A stretch of 32,702 bases of DNA, taken from the NCBI GenBank assembly GCA_008931825.1, contig QXVZ01017028.1:1-32702 (forward strand), read 5' to 3'. A program made the position numbers and the translations under genes. The notes below the pieces were generated by a model, which did no database searches, was not told where the DNA came from, and was given only the letters and a program-made list of their open reading frames with translations. Position 1 is the first letter of the stretch. Each line of letters opens with the position of its first letter. Shown piece by piece: positions 1-11,009 of this stretch. The stretch is from Phallusia fumigata. Its lineage: Eukaryota; Chordata; Ascidiacea; Phlebobranchia; Ascidiidae.

Positions 1-485
1 ACAGAGGATTAGATAAAACTTAAACAAACTATAAATTAGGCCTGCAAACCCTGATTGCTAAAAGTGTATTTTCTGTAAGTTGCCACACACGGCATTTTTG
101 ACAATGTATAAAAACTTGCCTTGGATGTTAATAAATGGGATGACCTTTGGTTTAGTAAATGAAAACATTTGTTTTGCCTCCTGTTTATTGCCAAGCTACC
201 CCCCAAGTAGGTAATGGTTCCATGCTAAAACTATTAAGCTGTGTTTGCACTGTACCAAATATAGGTTTTTTAAGTGTGTCATAATTTTTGTTGCTACTAT
301 GTTTATCCCTCTAGCTCCTACAGGTTTAAGACCAGTCTTTAAACCAACACTTTCTTGAAAATGTTTTGTGTGGGTGGCAAACAAATTACATCTAGGAAAC
401 CTGATACAAAATACTGTAATAAATAAAAATGGAGTACAACACTCTGTAATATGGTAACTAATCACTTTGCAACTTTGTTTTTGAG
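1..485 (+). other. Intron sequence of the EDEM3-like gene
   Basis: A+T-rich sequence before the first visible EDEM3 exon. ORFs on the minus strand here show no recognisable domain. Read as the 3' part of an intron. Confidence 0.6.
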
Positions 486-689
486 GATGTCCGTACATTC
501 AAGCATGAAGATCGAATGGATTCATACTTTTTGGCAGAGATGTTCAAGTATTTGTATTTATTGTTTACTCCTGAAAATAGCAGCATCGGAATTGCAATTG
601 AAAAATATATTTTTACGACAGAAGCACATGTTCTTCCCTTAAAACTTTCATTACAAAAACAATTTTCAAACAATGTATCATTTCAGGAG
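486..689 (+). CDS. EDEM3: EDEM3 exon: end of GH47 mannosidase domain
   Basis: 68 codons, phase 0 at both ends. The acceptor is the AG at 484-485 and the donor is GTAGG at 690. It reads [20 protein letters not shown], a stretch conserved in GH47 EDEM proteins, and contains FTTEAH, the C-terminal Thr-containing motif of the catalytic barrel. The reading then moves into a less conserved linker ([14 protein letters not shown]). Confidence 0.93.
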
Positions 690-3600
690 GTAGGTTATGC
701 ATGTTTCTGCTAAAGCTAACTGTTTTATTTATTGTGCGGCCTGAATTACTATGCATGATTTTTAATTTGACCCGATAGAACCTGCAATTACCCTATTAGG
801 CCCCTGAAATGAGTCAAGTTTCAACAATATCTAATTTGGTTGAAAATTACACAGTTTGTAGAACATTCCATTCTGTTCTTCTGATTTGTGACAGGTTGGC
901 GGCACTTTTTGGTGAATCCTAAGTTAGGTTAATCCAATACCGCAGTAAAATATTTTACATTGGTCCATTGAATCTTGCAGACAGGGCATATTTGTCTCAC
1001 CAAGATGTTAAGTGCATCGCCTCACAAACATGTAATGCCTCCACCAGCTTGAATCTCAGTATTTTTAACATGTACATATTTGCATGTAGCAAAAAAATGA
1101 TTTGTGATGAAATGGGCAATGTCAGGAACACTTGAATAGCATAGTAATGATTGAGTACACAAAAGCATTTTAAATGTACTTTTGTAGTACTAACTTGCCT
1201 AAGTTGTCCAGTATTAGCATTTATGTAATGTTACTTTTAGGTCAGCTCCCAGAAAAATGACGAGGACAATTTTGAAAGATCCTGTGTAAACTCTGTGTAT
1301 GTAAAATCAGGAAGTTTGAGTTTAACAAAAAAACTCAGAAGCGAAGTTAATATTGGTGACAAAGATCTAATTAAACAGCAACCAAAATGGTAAGTTATAC
1401 ATATTTAAGATGGGATGTGACAATGTTTTTAAAAGTCTAGTAATGCAGTGAACTTTTGGTTGGACTTTTGTGCTCCCTCTTTGTCTTTGTAATAATTGAA
1501 TATGCTTCTTATGTTTTTCTTTGTTTTTATGTCCAATGCTCATTTGTTTATGCCTTATCAATCAAAAGAGTTGTTCTTTGAATCTGGTCTACAGTGCTAA
1601 ATATTATGGATGCAATGAGTTTTAGTAGACATGTGGCACGCTTTTACCACAAAAACGTAAGAAAGACTTGAGTCGAAGTCAAACCGGTGGAACATAAATA
1701 AAACTTTGTGTTAATAAAGCCTATGTATAAAAAACCTTGTAACAAATAAGTTTGCTGTCAAAGCTTATTTGCAAAAAATGTTTCTTTTTCAATAAATAGG
1801 AAAAAAACTTTTATTTTTGGGACTGCAACATAAAAATGGAAGTCAATAGACAAAAAGTGAAATTTTCTCCACTGTTACATTAAATGGATGTATTGCACAA
1901 ATGCAATTGTTACATTGAATATTTAAACTATATGCATATCGTTTGCAACCGTACCCCAAAACCAGCAAATTACTACAGTTTGCGAAGAGTTACTTTGTCA
2001 ACATGCACAAACACAGAGGACCCTACTAAATGTGATGCCGGTAACCCCTCAAAAACAAATATTTCCAAAAATGGCAACTTAAAATGGTGGTTTTTGTAAA
2101 AAATTCTTGCAACCTTGAGTTTTGCAAACAATACCCCAGTGCAAAATGAGTTAGTCATTCTTTTTTATGTATATTTTTAGCATGACCCCTGATGGCAACC
2201 TTGTAAAGACATGGTATGGTCCAAGGCAACTCCAGGCAAATGAGTTTGTCCCAGGAAATAAAAAACATATGGATATTCTTCAAAAAATGGGAATAAACAT
2301 AGTCATGCTTCCAGATGGTAAGGTGCAACTTATACAACAGTTGGATTCTGCACACTCAAGCAAATATGCCTCAGTAAGACATGTAAAATTTTTCATANTA
2401 TTTTTAGCATGACCCCTGATGGCAACCTTGTAAAGACATGGTATGGTCCAAGGCAACTCCAGGCAAATGAGTTTGTCCCAGGAAATAAAAAACATATGGA
2501 TATTCTTCAAAAAATGGGAATAAACATAGTCATGCTTCCAGATGGTAAGGTGCAACTTATACAACAGTTGGATTCTGCACACTCAAGCAAATATGCCTCA
2601 GTAAGACATGTAAAATTTTTCATGTTGTTTTGTAACTTTTTAAAAGTAGTGTGTTATACTTGGACCAGTGTTTCTCAAACGTTTTTCAATTTAATGCCAT
2701 TGGTAAAGTTGGTTGTACTTGTGTCGCATCAGCGATAAGGGCTTGGTTCACTGGATTAATCTTGATAGGTTAATTTTGAATGCTTAGAGGTAGGGTGTTT
2801 TAGTTGTTTAAAATCTTTACCTGGTTGCCACAGCAGCTCCCATTACACATTAACAAATGTATTTGAAAACTAATTTTTTACTTACAATTCGATTTCCTCT
2901 ACTGTTTATGATGTTTTCAAAACTCGCAGGTTTAAAGAATTTTAATCAGGTTATCTTCTTATTTAGTGTGGATTAATCCTATTAAAAGTAGTAACAGTTC
3001 ATAGTTAAAACACAAATGTACAATTTCTCATTTGTAAAGGGGCTGCAGTCCAGATGATTATGCTTGGGCAATTTCGGCTCATGGGCAGTATGTTGCTGGC
3101 CCTTGAATTACGGGGTTGTAGTGTATGTGCAGTGGTAAATGGAGAGTGCCACCCTGAAGGAAATATGGTTTACAAATTTGTGCATTGTTAGAGTCTCGAG
3201 ATTCAGGATCTTTTTTCAGTTCACAACAAACTACTCTGTTTAATAGATTGCAGATTTGCTCATTGTTGTTAGGTATTTTTTTGCTTCTTATGCCCCAGCA
3301 TTCCCACCAGTCCTTAAGTTTGCAAAGTTAATAAATAGTATCTTAATTGAATGAATTAACATGTTGTATGTTGTTTCAGCATTGTGGTATGTCATGTGAT
3401 TAGCTAATATTACTAGCACTAACCCCACAATAAAATTGTTGATAGCTGGGTTGATAGGATAAAAATGGTTGAAAAATGTATGCAAGATTTTTGCAACAAC
3501 TTGTTTGAAGGTGGATAATGTAGATTTAAGTGATAAAATAGTTAGATGTATTTTTCAAAATTCAAGCTACAATTAAACTATGATTGTCTTTCAATGTTAT

Positions 3601-6600
3601 TTTACATTTATTGGATCCATGTTTTTAGGAAGGTGCATTATTTATGCAAGAAATGATTGATATGTCAAAAAATTCAAAAAGTGAAATACAACCTAAACCA
3701 GTTTATGTCAAAGTATCTGGTTCATTTAGCATGGAATCACACTTCCTAAAAGCTGGACCTGCTCACACAACTAGATGATTCCAATGAGGTACTTCCTAAT
3801 CACGGTTATTTGAAAAAAACATTGGGCACAAGCTCATATTGCTGAGGTGGCCGTACCACAACTTGTAAGCCACCTACAGCTCTGTTATTGTTTTTTGACA
3901 ATCTGCTTTTAAATGTTTTTTACCAGTATTTTTGCCAGTCCAATTGAGTCTGGATTACCCAAAGTTTGCTGTATATTAAGTAAAGAAGTTAGTCTTTACA
4001 ATTAATAAACTGCATATTGAATGGTAATATGATGAAAGCCAAACTTCTTGTTTTATTTTTTTCATTTTTCCAAGTGTTTAGATTCTGTCTGAATCTAATT
4101 TTGATTATCAGCGGATCACATTTAACTAAAAATCATTTTTATCTTAGGTGTTTGGGCCACTAGTGTTTTCAGTGCCATATGATGCCTGTTCAGCCCTGGA
4201 AAACTCAGATCAAGTAAATGGAAAAATAGTTCTTGCCCTACGTGGTCAATGCATGTTCATAAACAAAGTGGCTAATGTTGAGAAGGCAGGTGGAACTGGA
4301 GTAATAATTATAGGTACAAATCAATTTTGACATTGGTAGATTGTGTTCATTGTGGTGTGTCTCATAGGCGCCGAGTTTTGCAAAAATGCAAGGTGGCAGA
4401 CATCTGTTACAATACCAAGTATTGTGATGTCACACACATGTACAAGTGCAAGAGTTGCGTTATCCCAACACATGTGACGGTTTCTATTATGCAACTTCCT
4501 CAGCTGGTTGTTCAGTTCGCTTGAAAAAAAATCATATACAAGCCATACTAACTGGTACACTGTGGCTATCAAACTACACTCGTGCGGTTAAGATACACAT
4601 GGGAATAAAAGTGCAGTTTAGTGCATAAGCACATATAATAAGGCATTAAGTCACATGGCCCTAAATACGTTTGTAAAACGATGATTCTCTTTTTAGACTA
4701 ATTAAAGTTACGAATGCATCGTGGTTCGTCATATACATAAAAACTTGTGTTTGGACATATGTAGCCACAAGGTTTTTTGGTCCTTTAGTCAAAAAGTTAG
4801 ATCTACATTACTGTTCTTGCATATTGCTTGGTTGAAGCCTAACACATAGAAATAAAAACACTTTGATAAAGCATTGTGCTGTTTTGAGGCAAGTGTTGCA
4901 TCAAATATAGCTGTTGCTTCTGCTCATTTCTTATTACAGTGTAACCATATTGTAATGCGACAATGGCTTAGTGTTCACTAGTAAACATTGCAAGTTTAAT
5001 GCCATAAAAACCATGTTAAACTCCAAAGCTTTTCACTATTTGTATGTGTTTGGTTTCGACACTTTTGAATAAGCTTGTTACATCCCTGTTCTGTGCAAAC
5101 ATGTACAAGATTGCTACAAATAGATGGAAAATGCAAGGTGGTGGCTATCATGCCTAAAAAAACCAAGGTGGCTGCACCACCCCACCACTGTATACTTGGC
5201 ACCAGTGGTGTGTCTTAAGTGTACAAACATTATAATTTGATAAAATACGATTTTTATCATTTTTTCGTAAATTGAATGTTTAGCAAATTAACAGTTGTAC
5301 ATGTGTGCAAATAACAATAATAATTGAGTATCTAAGAAAAGGGTGTCCAAACTTTTTGGAGTCAATTTTTATCATGTAAAGACACCCACAGGCCAGCGTT
5401 TTCCAAGCTTATAGGATTTGTGCTGCAACAGTTTGATGTACTTTTGTTGGTAAATAAGTTACATGACATGCTTTTGCGTTGCTTCAACCCAAAAACCAAA
5501 TCCAAACTTTGACAGACCATGTGCAACACAATTTAAAAACAGTCACAGGCCACACAAAAAGCTGCCATTTGGCATGAAAGTCGGCTTTTGGACACCCTTG
5601 ACCTAAGGTAACCAGCAAACCCAGTGCAAAATAAAATAGAAAAAATTCATACTTTTCCTTGAAATAATGCCTTTCGTTGAATGGCAATGCATGGAATACC
5701 AAACTTTCTATTTTTATAAAGTTAATTTACTCAGTAGTTTTTGATTTTGGTTGCTAGAATATTTAAATGCATATTTGTGACTTATTCAAATTACCAACTG
5801 TGCATCCACACACTACCCACTTGCCAACAAAACCCCTAAAATTAGCATTTGATAAAGAGGTGCTAGTTGAATGCTGATACATAATGTTGTAAAATAAATC
5901 TTTACAAGTTTTTTTAGTATAGGAATATGCATGTAGGTTTAATACTGTTGTAAACCACTCACCATTTCTAGTGTAATAAGGAGGCACATATTGTTTCCAC
6001 TTCTTTTTATTCTTTTTACTGTCTAATGCTGGTTTGTTCCTCCCATTTGCACACATGATAGATGGGTATCTGAAGTTGCACACTGTCACTTTTGACCTAT
6101 CCTATCACTTTTTTTACCCAGCCCACAGATCGGGAAAATGTTATCGCTGGCTAAATACCCCAAAACAGTTGTGTTGGGCACCAACTTTTGTTACAAAACA
6201 ACCCTTAACTTTCCAAGAGCACAAAAAACAGCAAACATAATGGAAAAGAAAGTAAAATAGTTGTTTGCAATCTGTGGTGAACTTGCTTGTTTTACTATGT
6301 TACAAATCTTCTTCCAGTTTAAAAAGAAAAAACAATGCCCCGAATTTGTTTGTGGTTTTATTGCAGACAACAGTTCAGGTACCTCCTATGATAGCAGTGC
6401 ACCATTTGCAATGGCTGGAGACGAAAAAACGGACACTAATATTCCTGCTGTGTTCCTGTTTCACCTGGAAGGAAGTCTTTTGGAAGGAAGTTTAACTAAA
6501 TCTGAAACAAATCTCAACCCTATTTCTGTTCTTTTGACAAGCCAGTTTGAATCTGCAGGTTTGTTTTGTGATTACCCTACTAGCCCCCTAAAATGGGTCA

Positions 6601-7269
6601 AATTATTAAACAATATCAACATAGGATGAAATTTACAGAGTTTGTAGAACATGTCATTATGATGTACGATTTCTTTGTTTGACCTTATAGCCCAAGCAAT
6701 TACCTCCTACAAGTACAACAGGTCAGAGACCTGCTAGGCCTATAACGTTTGTAGAATGGGCCACAGTGGTGTGTCATTCCATTTTCTTAGTTAAGTTTAG
6801 GATCAGTAACTCAACAGATTATAAAACCTATAATTAACTCAATGAAAAATAATGTAGTGAATATATGTCCCTTTATAAATTGACTGTTAGTGTACACAGA
6901 ATGTCAATATATGGTAACCTACCCTTTAAGTTTTGTTCATGCTTTGATATGTTTAGTATCATCATAGTAGAGTTTGACATGCAGTAGAGAATGCAGTGCT
7001 TAAAGGAATATCCAAATAAGAAATGATTCATATTTTAAAAAAAGATATCTTCATTGTCGAATGTCACAGAAAACCAACAGCACGACACTAAAGGTTCGAT
7101 GGAAAGCGAGAAAAAAAGCAACATGAAAAATAATAAAGAAATTCCGCTGAGCGACACTTCGTCCGAAAGAACTTTTTTAACTGATGATGGGGATTTAAAA
7201 CAACAATTTGAAAATGAAAAACTACCAGCTGAAAGCAACATGTCTGAAACATTAAATGACGAGTTATGA
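486..7269 (+). CDS. EDEM3: EDEM3-like ER mannosidase, 3' portion of gene (7 exons)
   Basis: Family role (known): EDEM3 is a glycosyl hydrolase family 47 protein of the ER lumen that trims mannose from misfolded glycoproteins for ER-associated degradation. Seen here: the first exon carries the end of the GH47 domain ([20 protein letters not shown], then FTTEAH, where the conserved Thr of the family's calcium site lies). Next come a linker with [16 protein letters not shown] and [12 protein letters not shown], a PA domain ([24 protein letters not shown], then FAMAGDEK), and an acidic tail ending NDEL. Exons: 486-689, 1241-1389, 2181-2373 or its copy 2408-2600, 3629-3788, 4148-4313, 6367-6558, 7070-7269. 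All phases join except at 3629-3788, which has one base too many. The domain order and the PA domain separate it from EDEM1 and EDEM2. The catalytic N-terminal exons lie upstream of the window. Confidence 0.93.
791..870 (+). repeat. Short dispersed intronic repeat, copy 1
   Basis: The stretch containing ATTACCCTATTAGGCCCCTG and later CAGTTTGTAGAACAT resembles 6571-6655 in order and spacing, with substitutions. It lies about 100 bases after an EDEM3 donor. No terminal repeats or target duplications were seen. Confidence 0.5.
1241..1389 (+). CDS. EDEM3: EDEM3 exon: linker after the mannosidase domain
   Basis: Acceptor TTTTAG before 1241 and donor GTAAGT at 1390. Enters in phase 0 and leaves two bases (TG) that are completed to Cys by the next exon. 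Encodes a hydrophilic segment with [10 protein letters not shown], corresponding to the variable linker of EDEM3. Confidence 0.85.
2181..2373 (+). CDS. EDEM3: EDEM3 exon: conserved linker, first copy
   Basis: Acceptor ATTTTTAG before 2181 and donor GTAAGA at 2374. Starts with one base completing a Cys codon and ends in phase 0. Contains [20 protein letters not shown] and [11 protein letters not shown], conserved in EDEM3. It is repeated without visible change at 2408-2600 after the N at 2398. The exon is 193 bp, so using both copies would break the frame. Confidence 0.88.
2408..2600 (+). CDS. EDEM3: Second copy of the EDEM3 linker exon across a contig join
   Basis: Same sequence as 2181-2373, shifted by 227 bases, with the same splice sites. 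The shared block runs from 2172 to 2396 and again from 2399 to 2623, on either side of the N at 2398. The most likely reading is an unmerged contig overlap, so the real gene has one copy. Confidence 0.8.
3629..3788 (+). CDS. EDEM3: EDEM3 exon with a one-base frameshift
   Basis: Acceptor GTTTTTAG before 3629 and donor GTACTT at 3789. The entry frame reads [17 protein letters not shown] and later FLKAGPAH, both as in EDEM3, then meets TGA at 3776-3778. From about 3765 the next frame reads TQLDDSNE and joins in frame to the PA-domain exon at 4148. The 160-bp length is one more than the flanking phases allow. A sequencing error, an allelic lesion or a true mutation cannot be told apart here. A weaker donor after 3712 would keep frame but drop conserved sequence. 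Confidence 0.8.
4148..4313 (+). CDS. EDEM3: EDEM3 exon: protease-associated (PA) domain
   Basis: Acceptor ATCTTAG before 4148 and donor GGTACA at 4314. Encodes [19 protein letters not shown], then [13 protein letters not shown] and [12 protein letters not shown]. The pattern of a Cys, a hydrophobic strand, RG.C.F and an A(G)xxGVI strand is the PA-domain core. Leaves one base, completed to Asp in the next exon. Confidence 0.93.
5338..5600. mobile_element. hAT-type MITE in an EDEM3 intron
   Basis: AAGGGTGTCCAAA at 5339-5351 is matched exactly by its reverse complement at 5587-5599. CTAAG occurs just outside both ends (5332-5336 and 5603-5607), in keeping with a decayed 8-bp target duplication. 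The TIR and length of about 263 bp suit a non-autonomous hAT element, and there is no coding potential. Confidence 0.75.
6367..6558 (+). CDS. EDEM3: EDEM3 exon: end of PA domain
   Basis: Acceptor TTTATTGCAG before 6367 and donor GGTTTG at 6559. Reads [20 protein letters not shown], then [14 protein letters not shown]. This matches the second half of the PA domain, with the MAGD turn and the following strand. Starts with two bases completing Asp and leaves one base for the last exon. Confidence 0.92.
6571..6655 (+). repeat. Short dispersed intronic repeat, copy 2
   Basis: Contains ATTACCCTACTAGCCCCCTA and GAGTTTGTAGAACATG, matching the order of motifs at 791-870. It begins only about 12 bases after the donor at 6559. 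Confidence 0.5.
7070..7269 (+). CDS. EDEM3: EDEM3 last exon: acidic tail with NDEL retrieval signal
   Basis: Acceptor AATGTCACAG before 7070, phase consistent with the previous exon. The reading is rich in Ser, Glu, Asp, Lys and Asn ([18 protein letters not shown]) and ends MSETLNDEL followed by TGA. Vertebrate EDEM3 also ends in a KDEL-type tetrapeptide, so NDEL is likely an ER-retrieval signal read by the KDEL receptor. The tail is much shorter than in vertebrate EDEM3. Confidence 0.9.
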
Positions 7270-7694
7270 TGTATGGTTTTTAGTATGCTTTAGGAAAAGT
7301 TTTAGGTGGTTTTTGAAACAGTGCAACTTGTGACACATTGAATGTTAAGATAAAAAATGTAGTTGCATGTTTTGCACTGTCCTGCATTTCAAAACCATAG
7401 CTGATGATCAAAAATGTGCAAAATGTGTTTCGGTTATTCTTACAGTGGTATCTATGCAAAACGGGAAAACACTGACATTGGTTACTTGGCAGCATGTCTC
7501 TGTAAAACAAATTCACCATTTTTAAATATCACCAAAACATATTTTAAGGATAAAATTTAAAAATAATTTTTCCAGCAAAACCAGGTTTCCTAAACTACAT
7601 GTTTTTTAACTGTGCAATATTTAAACAATGAAACATTTATGTGTTTTTTCTGAAACTACTATTTTGTTTTTGTGCACATGGATGGTACATTATT

Positions 7695-7700
7695 AATAAA
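7695..7700 (+). terminator. Likely polyadenylation signal of the EDEM3 gene
   Basis: AATAAA about 425 bases after the EDEM3 stop. I saw no other AATAAA between the stop and this point, so 7270 to about 7720 is the probable 3' untranslated region. Confidence 0.5.
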
Positions 7701-7857
7701 CCATGTGGATGGAAAATTATTTATGGCCATTTTTCTGCACTGGACAAATTTTTTGTCTATGCCCTGTCAATCTGGTTTAAAATTTTGTTGCTGTTGACTT
7801 GAAGTAAATTAGCATTCTAGTTAACTTGGATACAATACTGCGAATATTCATTAATTC

Positions 7858-8139
7858 TTGAACACAATTTTCGTTGAAAACATTTTTAAACAGGGCAATA
7901 AAAGTTCGAATTTTAACAGTTCAGAGGCCCAAAAAGACTATGTGTGGACCACTAGAGAGGGCACTAGACTATTTTATGGATGCTTGTTGCCAAAAGTTGT
8001 GATATATTTTTGTCAAGGCGTGTGTGATCGGTTTTTAAAAGAACGAAATAAAAACCTCAAAAGTGACGCAGCTGTAATCTTTATGAATTTTAAAAAGATC
8101 TATCACTTTTTGTTGGATCATGTCGGGAATTACATTTGA
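7858..8139 (+). other. Overlapping unassigned ORFs, 7.86-8.31 kb
   Basis: A plus-strand frame of 93 codons (7858-8139, containing DYVWTTREGTRLFYG) overlaps a minus-strand frame. I do not recognise either. The plus-strand one could start at an acceptor-like TTAAACAG near 7892, but no neighbouring exon was found. Confidence 0.2.
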
Positions 8140-8320
8140 CAAACTTCTATCATAGATGCTAGTGTCTATGCTTGCTCGGTCAAACTCAGAAAAGTCTTGA
8201 TTATTTCCTTCGAAAAAACAGCCGATTGTCGTCGACGACTCAGTGGACAATAGCTCGTCGCCGGGTGCATGATGAAAGAATACTTTAATGTGCTCGAAAC
8301 TGTTTTTGTTACTCCAGTCC
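8035..8320 (-). CDS. Unrecognised minus-strand ORF or exon
   Basis: An open minus-strand frame of about 90 codons. It begins after an in-frame TAG that doubles as a possible splice acceptor (ACGCTAG before GACTGG), reads NSFEHIKVFFHHAPGDELLS and FSEFDRASIDTSIYDRSLS, and stops at TAA at 8035. Composition is protein-like and not low-complexity. No family is recognised. It may be the terminal exon of an unknown gene or a fragment of a mobile element. Confidence 0.3.
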
Positions 8321-8339
8321 TAGCGTATTTTATACGAGA

Positions 8340-8900
8340 TACGTTTGTAACGTTATGTCTTTTGGATTATGGTATTATTACTATAGTTGTAAGTGTTATG
8401 AATTTTTCCATTGGTTTAAGTTCTGGCTAATCGTCTTCGCAACGGTCCAATTCAAATTCTCAAGAAACCGCCTGTCTTTTGTATTTAAGTGCCTCGTGGT
8501 AACTAGGCTCAACACAGTACGTCCGTTAGTCTGAACAAAAGCCCTTTCGTTAAGTGAACATTTCCAAGTGGCTTGAGACTAGCACTGTTTGAATTTTATT
8601 GATCGTTTTGAATTGTGTACGTTAATAGCAAACCTAGTGCCGGGTCGATTCATTCTGAAACAACATTTTGAATATTCCGTCATTTATTCTACAAATCTAC
8701 GCATTTCTGTATTCTATGCTTTTCTGCGTTGCTTTGACTTAAATCAAACAACTGAAAGAGTTGGGAGTCCATAGTTCAAGTTGTCAGAATACGCATAGGT
8801 CGTAAGATCAACAACCCTCAATCTTACACGTTTAAAAGAATTCAATTTGCAGCTTAATGGGACATTGCAACAACTAGCCGCAGAGTCATCTGACTAAACT
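8340..8900. other. Unassigned stretch before the LINE remnant
   Basis: No supported gene. A TATTTAAG box near 8480 followed by CTCAACACAGTACGTCCGTTAG could be the 5' region of the degenerate element that follows, but this is only suggestive. Confidence 0.3.
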
Positions 8901-10130
8901 GAACATGCTGTAAGAACGTTTTTGACGGAAAAGCTTGATTTCAGCAATATTCACCGCCTGCGGCGTCGCACTTCAACAAAAAGTGGAAATAAGGATTTGT
9001 CGAACCAGCCCCAGTTGTGATCAAGTTTCTCAAGATGTCTGACAAAGTTTTTACTCTTGATGGACGGGCACGATCTTATAATGCAAATATAACAAGACAT
9101 CTACCCGCTTCTATGAGTCTGACGAATGCCAGTTGATGTGGATGGAAATTACCACGCTTTTCAAAAGTCGGCCAATATTGATGCGTTGGATACCTAACCT
9201 ACTAGTTATAACAAAACTTAGATTTTTAGACAAAAATATGCTCCACAATCGATTTATTACAATTGTCCACCAAATGCGTTGTTTTTGTTGTAGGAGATTT
9301 AAATGGGCCAATCGCAACATACATCGCGGCATTCCCTAATCAGATGTTTTATAAATGGAATTTCGCCAACGTTGCTTTTGGATCGCTGAACAATACGATA
9401 ATCTCTTATATCTGGGTAGACTTGCTTGTGAACTCATATTCTGTTAACAAAGCTCTAAACAATATTACAGGTCTTGTTAACCAGACCTGCAAAATCTTTT
9501 ATTTCGCTTAGATCTTACATTCTAACAACAAAATGTAGCAATAGATGAATCGAGAAATCACACACCTGTTTCGAAAGCGACATTGCTGATTTACCAGATA
9601 GGGAAATTCTGGTAATCTGCAGCACAAATTACGTTACGATAAACTTAAAAACGTAAAATTAAGAACGCAAAAGCTAAATCTTATGCGAACATTGTTAATA
9701 AAGCCTGCCTTTCGAAACCTCCTTTGAAGCAGTAGGCCTATTTGTAGCTCACACAAAAATTCTCAATACGCATGACAATTCTGGCAAAAGCAAAATTACA
9801 CCAAAATTTGTTCAACACGGAGTAAGGTTCGTCAATGACATCGAGAAAGCAAATCTCCTAAATAAGTATTTCGCCTCTATTTCCAAATTTCTTATTAATC
9901 TCCTGTTTTTGTGTTTTCCACCGGCCTCATGCTCATCCTATCCTTGAACCCACAACAAACCAGAATGTAATCCTTTCGGGTATAAATCTGACAAGCCAAA
10001 CGTGCAGCACAATAGCGAAATTGCATCTCTTGTGAAACACATAAATGGACTCAAACCCTAAGTGATTATTTTGACGGCAATCCAATGGACTAAATTGGCG
10101 ATATGTTCGCAATTTCGATGACAAGGGAGT
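8900..10130 (+). mobile_element. Decayed non-LTR retrotransposon (CR1/L1-like), plus strand
   Basis: Traces occur in the right order on one strand but in several frames with stops. First, at about 8930-9115, an ORF1-like region has EKLDFSNIHRLRRRTS, then PAPVVIKFLKMSDKVFTL and ITRHLPASM, like the ORF1 C-terminal domain (RPVIVKF..DK, then LPKSM). Second, VVGDLN at about 9284 resembles the MGDFN motif of the AP endonuclease. Third, at about 9828-9885, VNDIEKANLLNKYFASIS matches the lead-in to the reverse transcriptase, followed by SLVKHINGLKP near 10030. The catalytic RT motifs were not found, so the copy is dead. Boundaries are approximate. Confidence 0.5.
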
Positions 10131-10134
10131 CAAA

Positions 10135-11000
10135 CTTTTGTATTTGGTCCAGCATTGCGAAGTAAAGGCTCCTAAGCTAACAGAATACTTCTACAGGTTA
10201 AGGGGAAGCAGGTATTGACAAGCGAGACAGTTGTCGTACGACCAATATGGCAAGTCATTAATTGCAGTTGCTAATTGTCTACCGTTCAAGATGCAGTAGG
10301 CTTGGAAGTCAAAAGTAAATGTATTCACATATAGTCATGTGGTTGTAAATGAAGAAGAGTACAAGCCCAAGGCTCACGCTGGACCTTCCCAAAGGTCTTC
10401 CAACAACCCCGCTATGTCCGTGCTGTTAGGGAAAACATTGTCTTGTTAAGTGCAAGGAATTTAAACCTTCATGTTAGAATTAGATATAATGGACTGCTCG
10501 CCCGTTGAAACTCCAAACACAATATAGCCGTCTGCTACTACTTGAGTGCAATGGGCTTTACACAAATGAATCTGTGCAATCAGTTAGATTGATAAATTAT
10601 AAGCTCGGATTTACGATCATGAACAAACATTATGACAACAAAAAGTTTTGAAACTATAAGATCACCATAATTTAAAAGGCATAACGTTACATAGCATTTT
10701 GTACATAATGTGTCGGGTTTATGTGGCACTACAGTTGCGGGAAGCATAATTGTTAATAACCTTTTAATTACAATCATAAATACGAAAAACTTTTAATTAC
10801 AACTACAATTACATAAAAGTGTGCATTTTTTCCGTTTAGTTTTTTCACAATTGTAATCGATCCAGTTCTGTCGACATTCACCGTAATATACAGAGAGAAA
10901 GTGCATTTAATGTCAAATGCAAATATAAATAAATAAATCTTTTCATTTTTCCGGGAATTTGATGACACATTTTTTTCCAACTAGTACCCCACAAACTACA
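10135..11000. other. No supported feature
   Basis: Short unrelated ORFs only. It may include the rest of the degraded retrotransposon (to about 10570), but no motif is visible. Confidence 0.4.
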
Positions 11001-11009
11001 CCGTTACCA

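Noticed and set aside
196..498. 100-codon minus-strand ORF at the window start
   Set aside because: It overlaps an EDEM3 intron edge and the exon acceptor, with no recognisable domain.
2663..2690. hAT-like terminus CAGTGTTTCTCAAACG
   Set aside because: No matching second end was found nearby, so no element can be delimited.
3629..3712. Use of the donor at 3713 to avoid the EDEM3 frameshift
   Set aside because: It keeps phase but removes conserved sequence (KAGPA region) present in EDEM3 proteins, so it is not the main reading.
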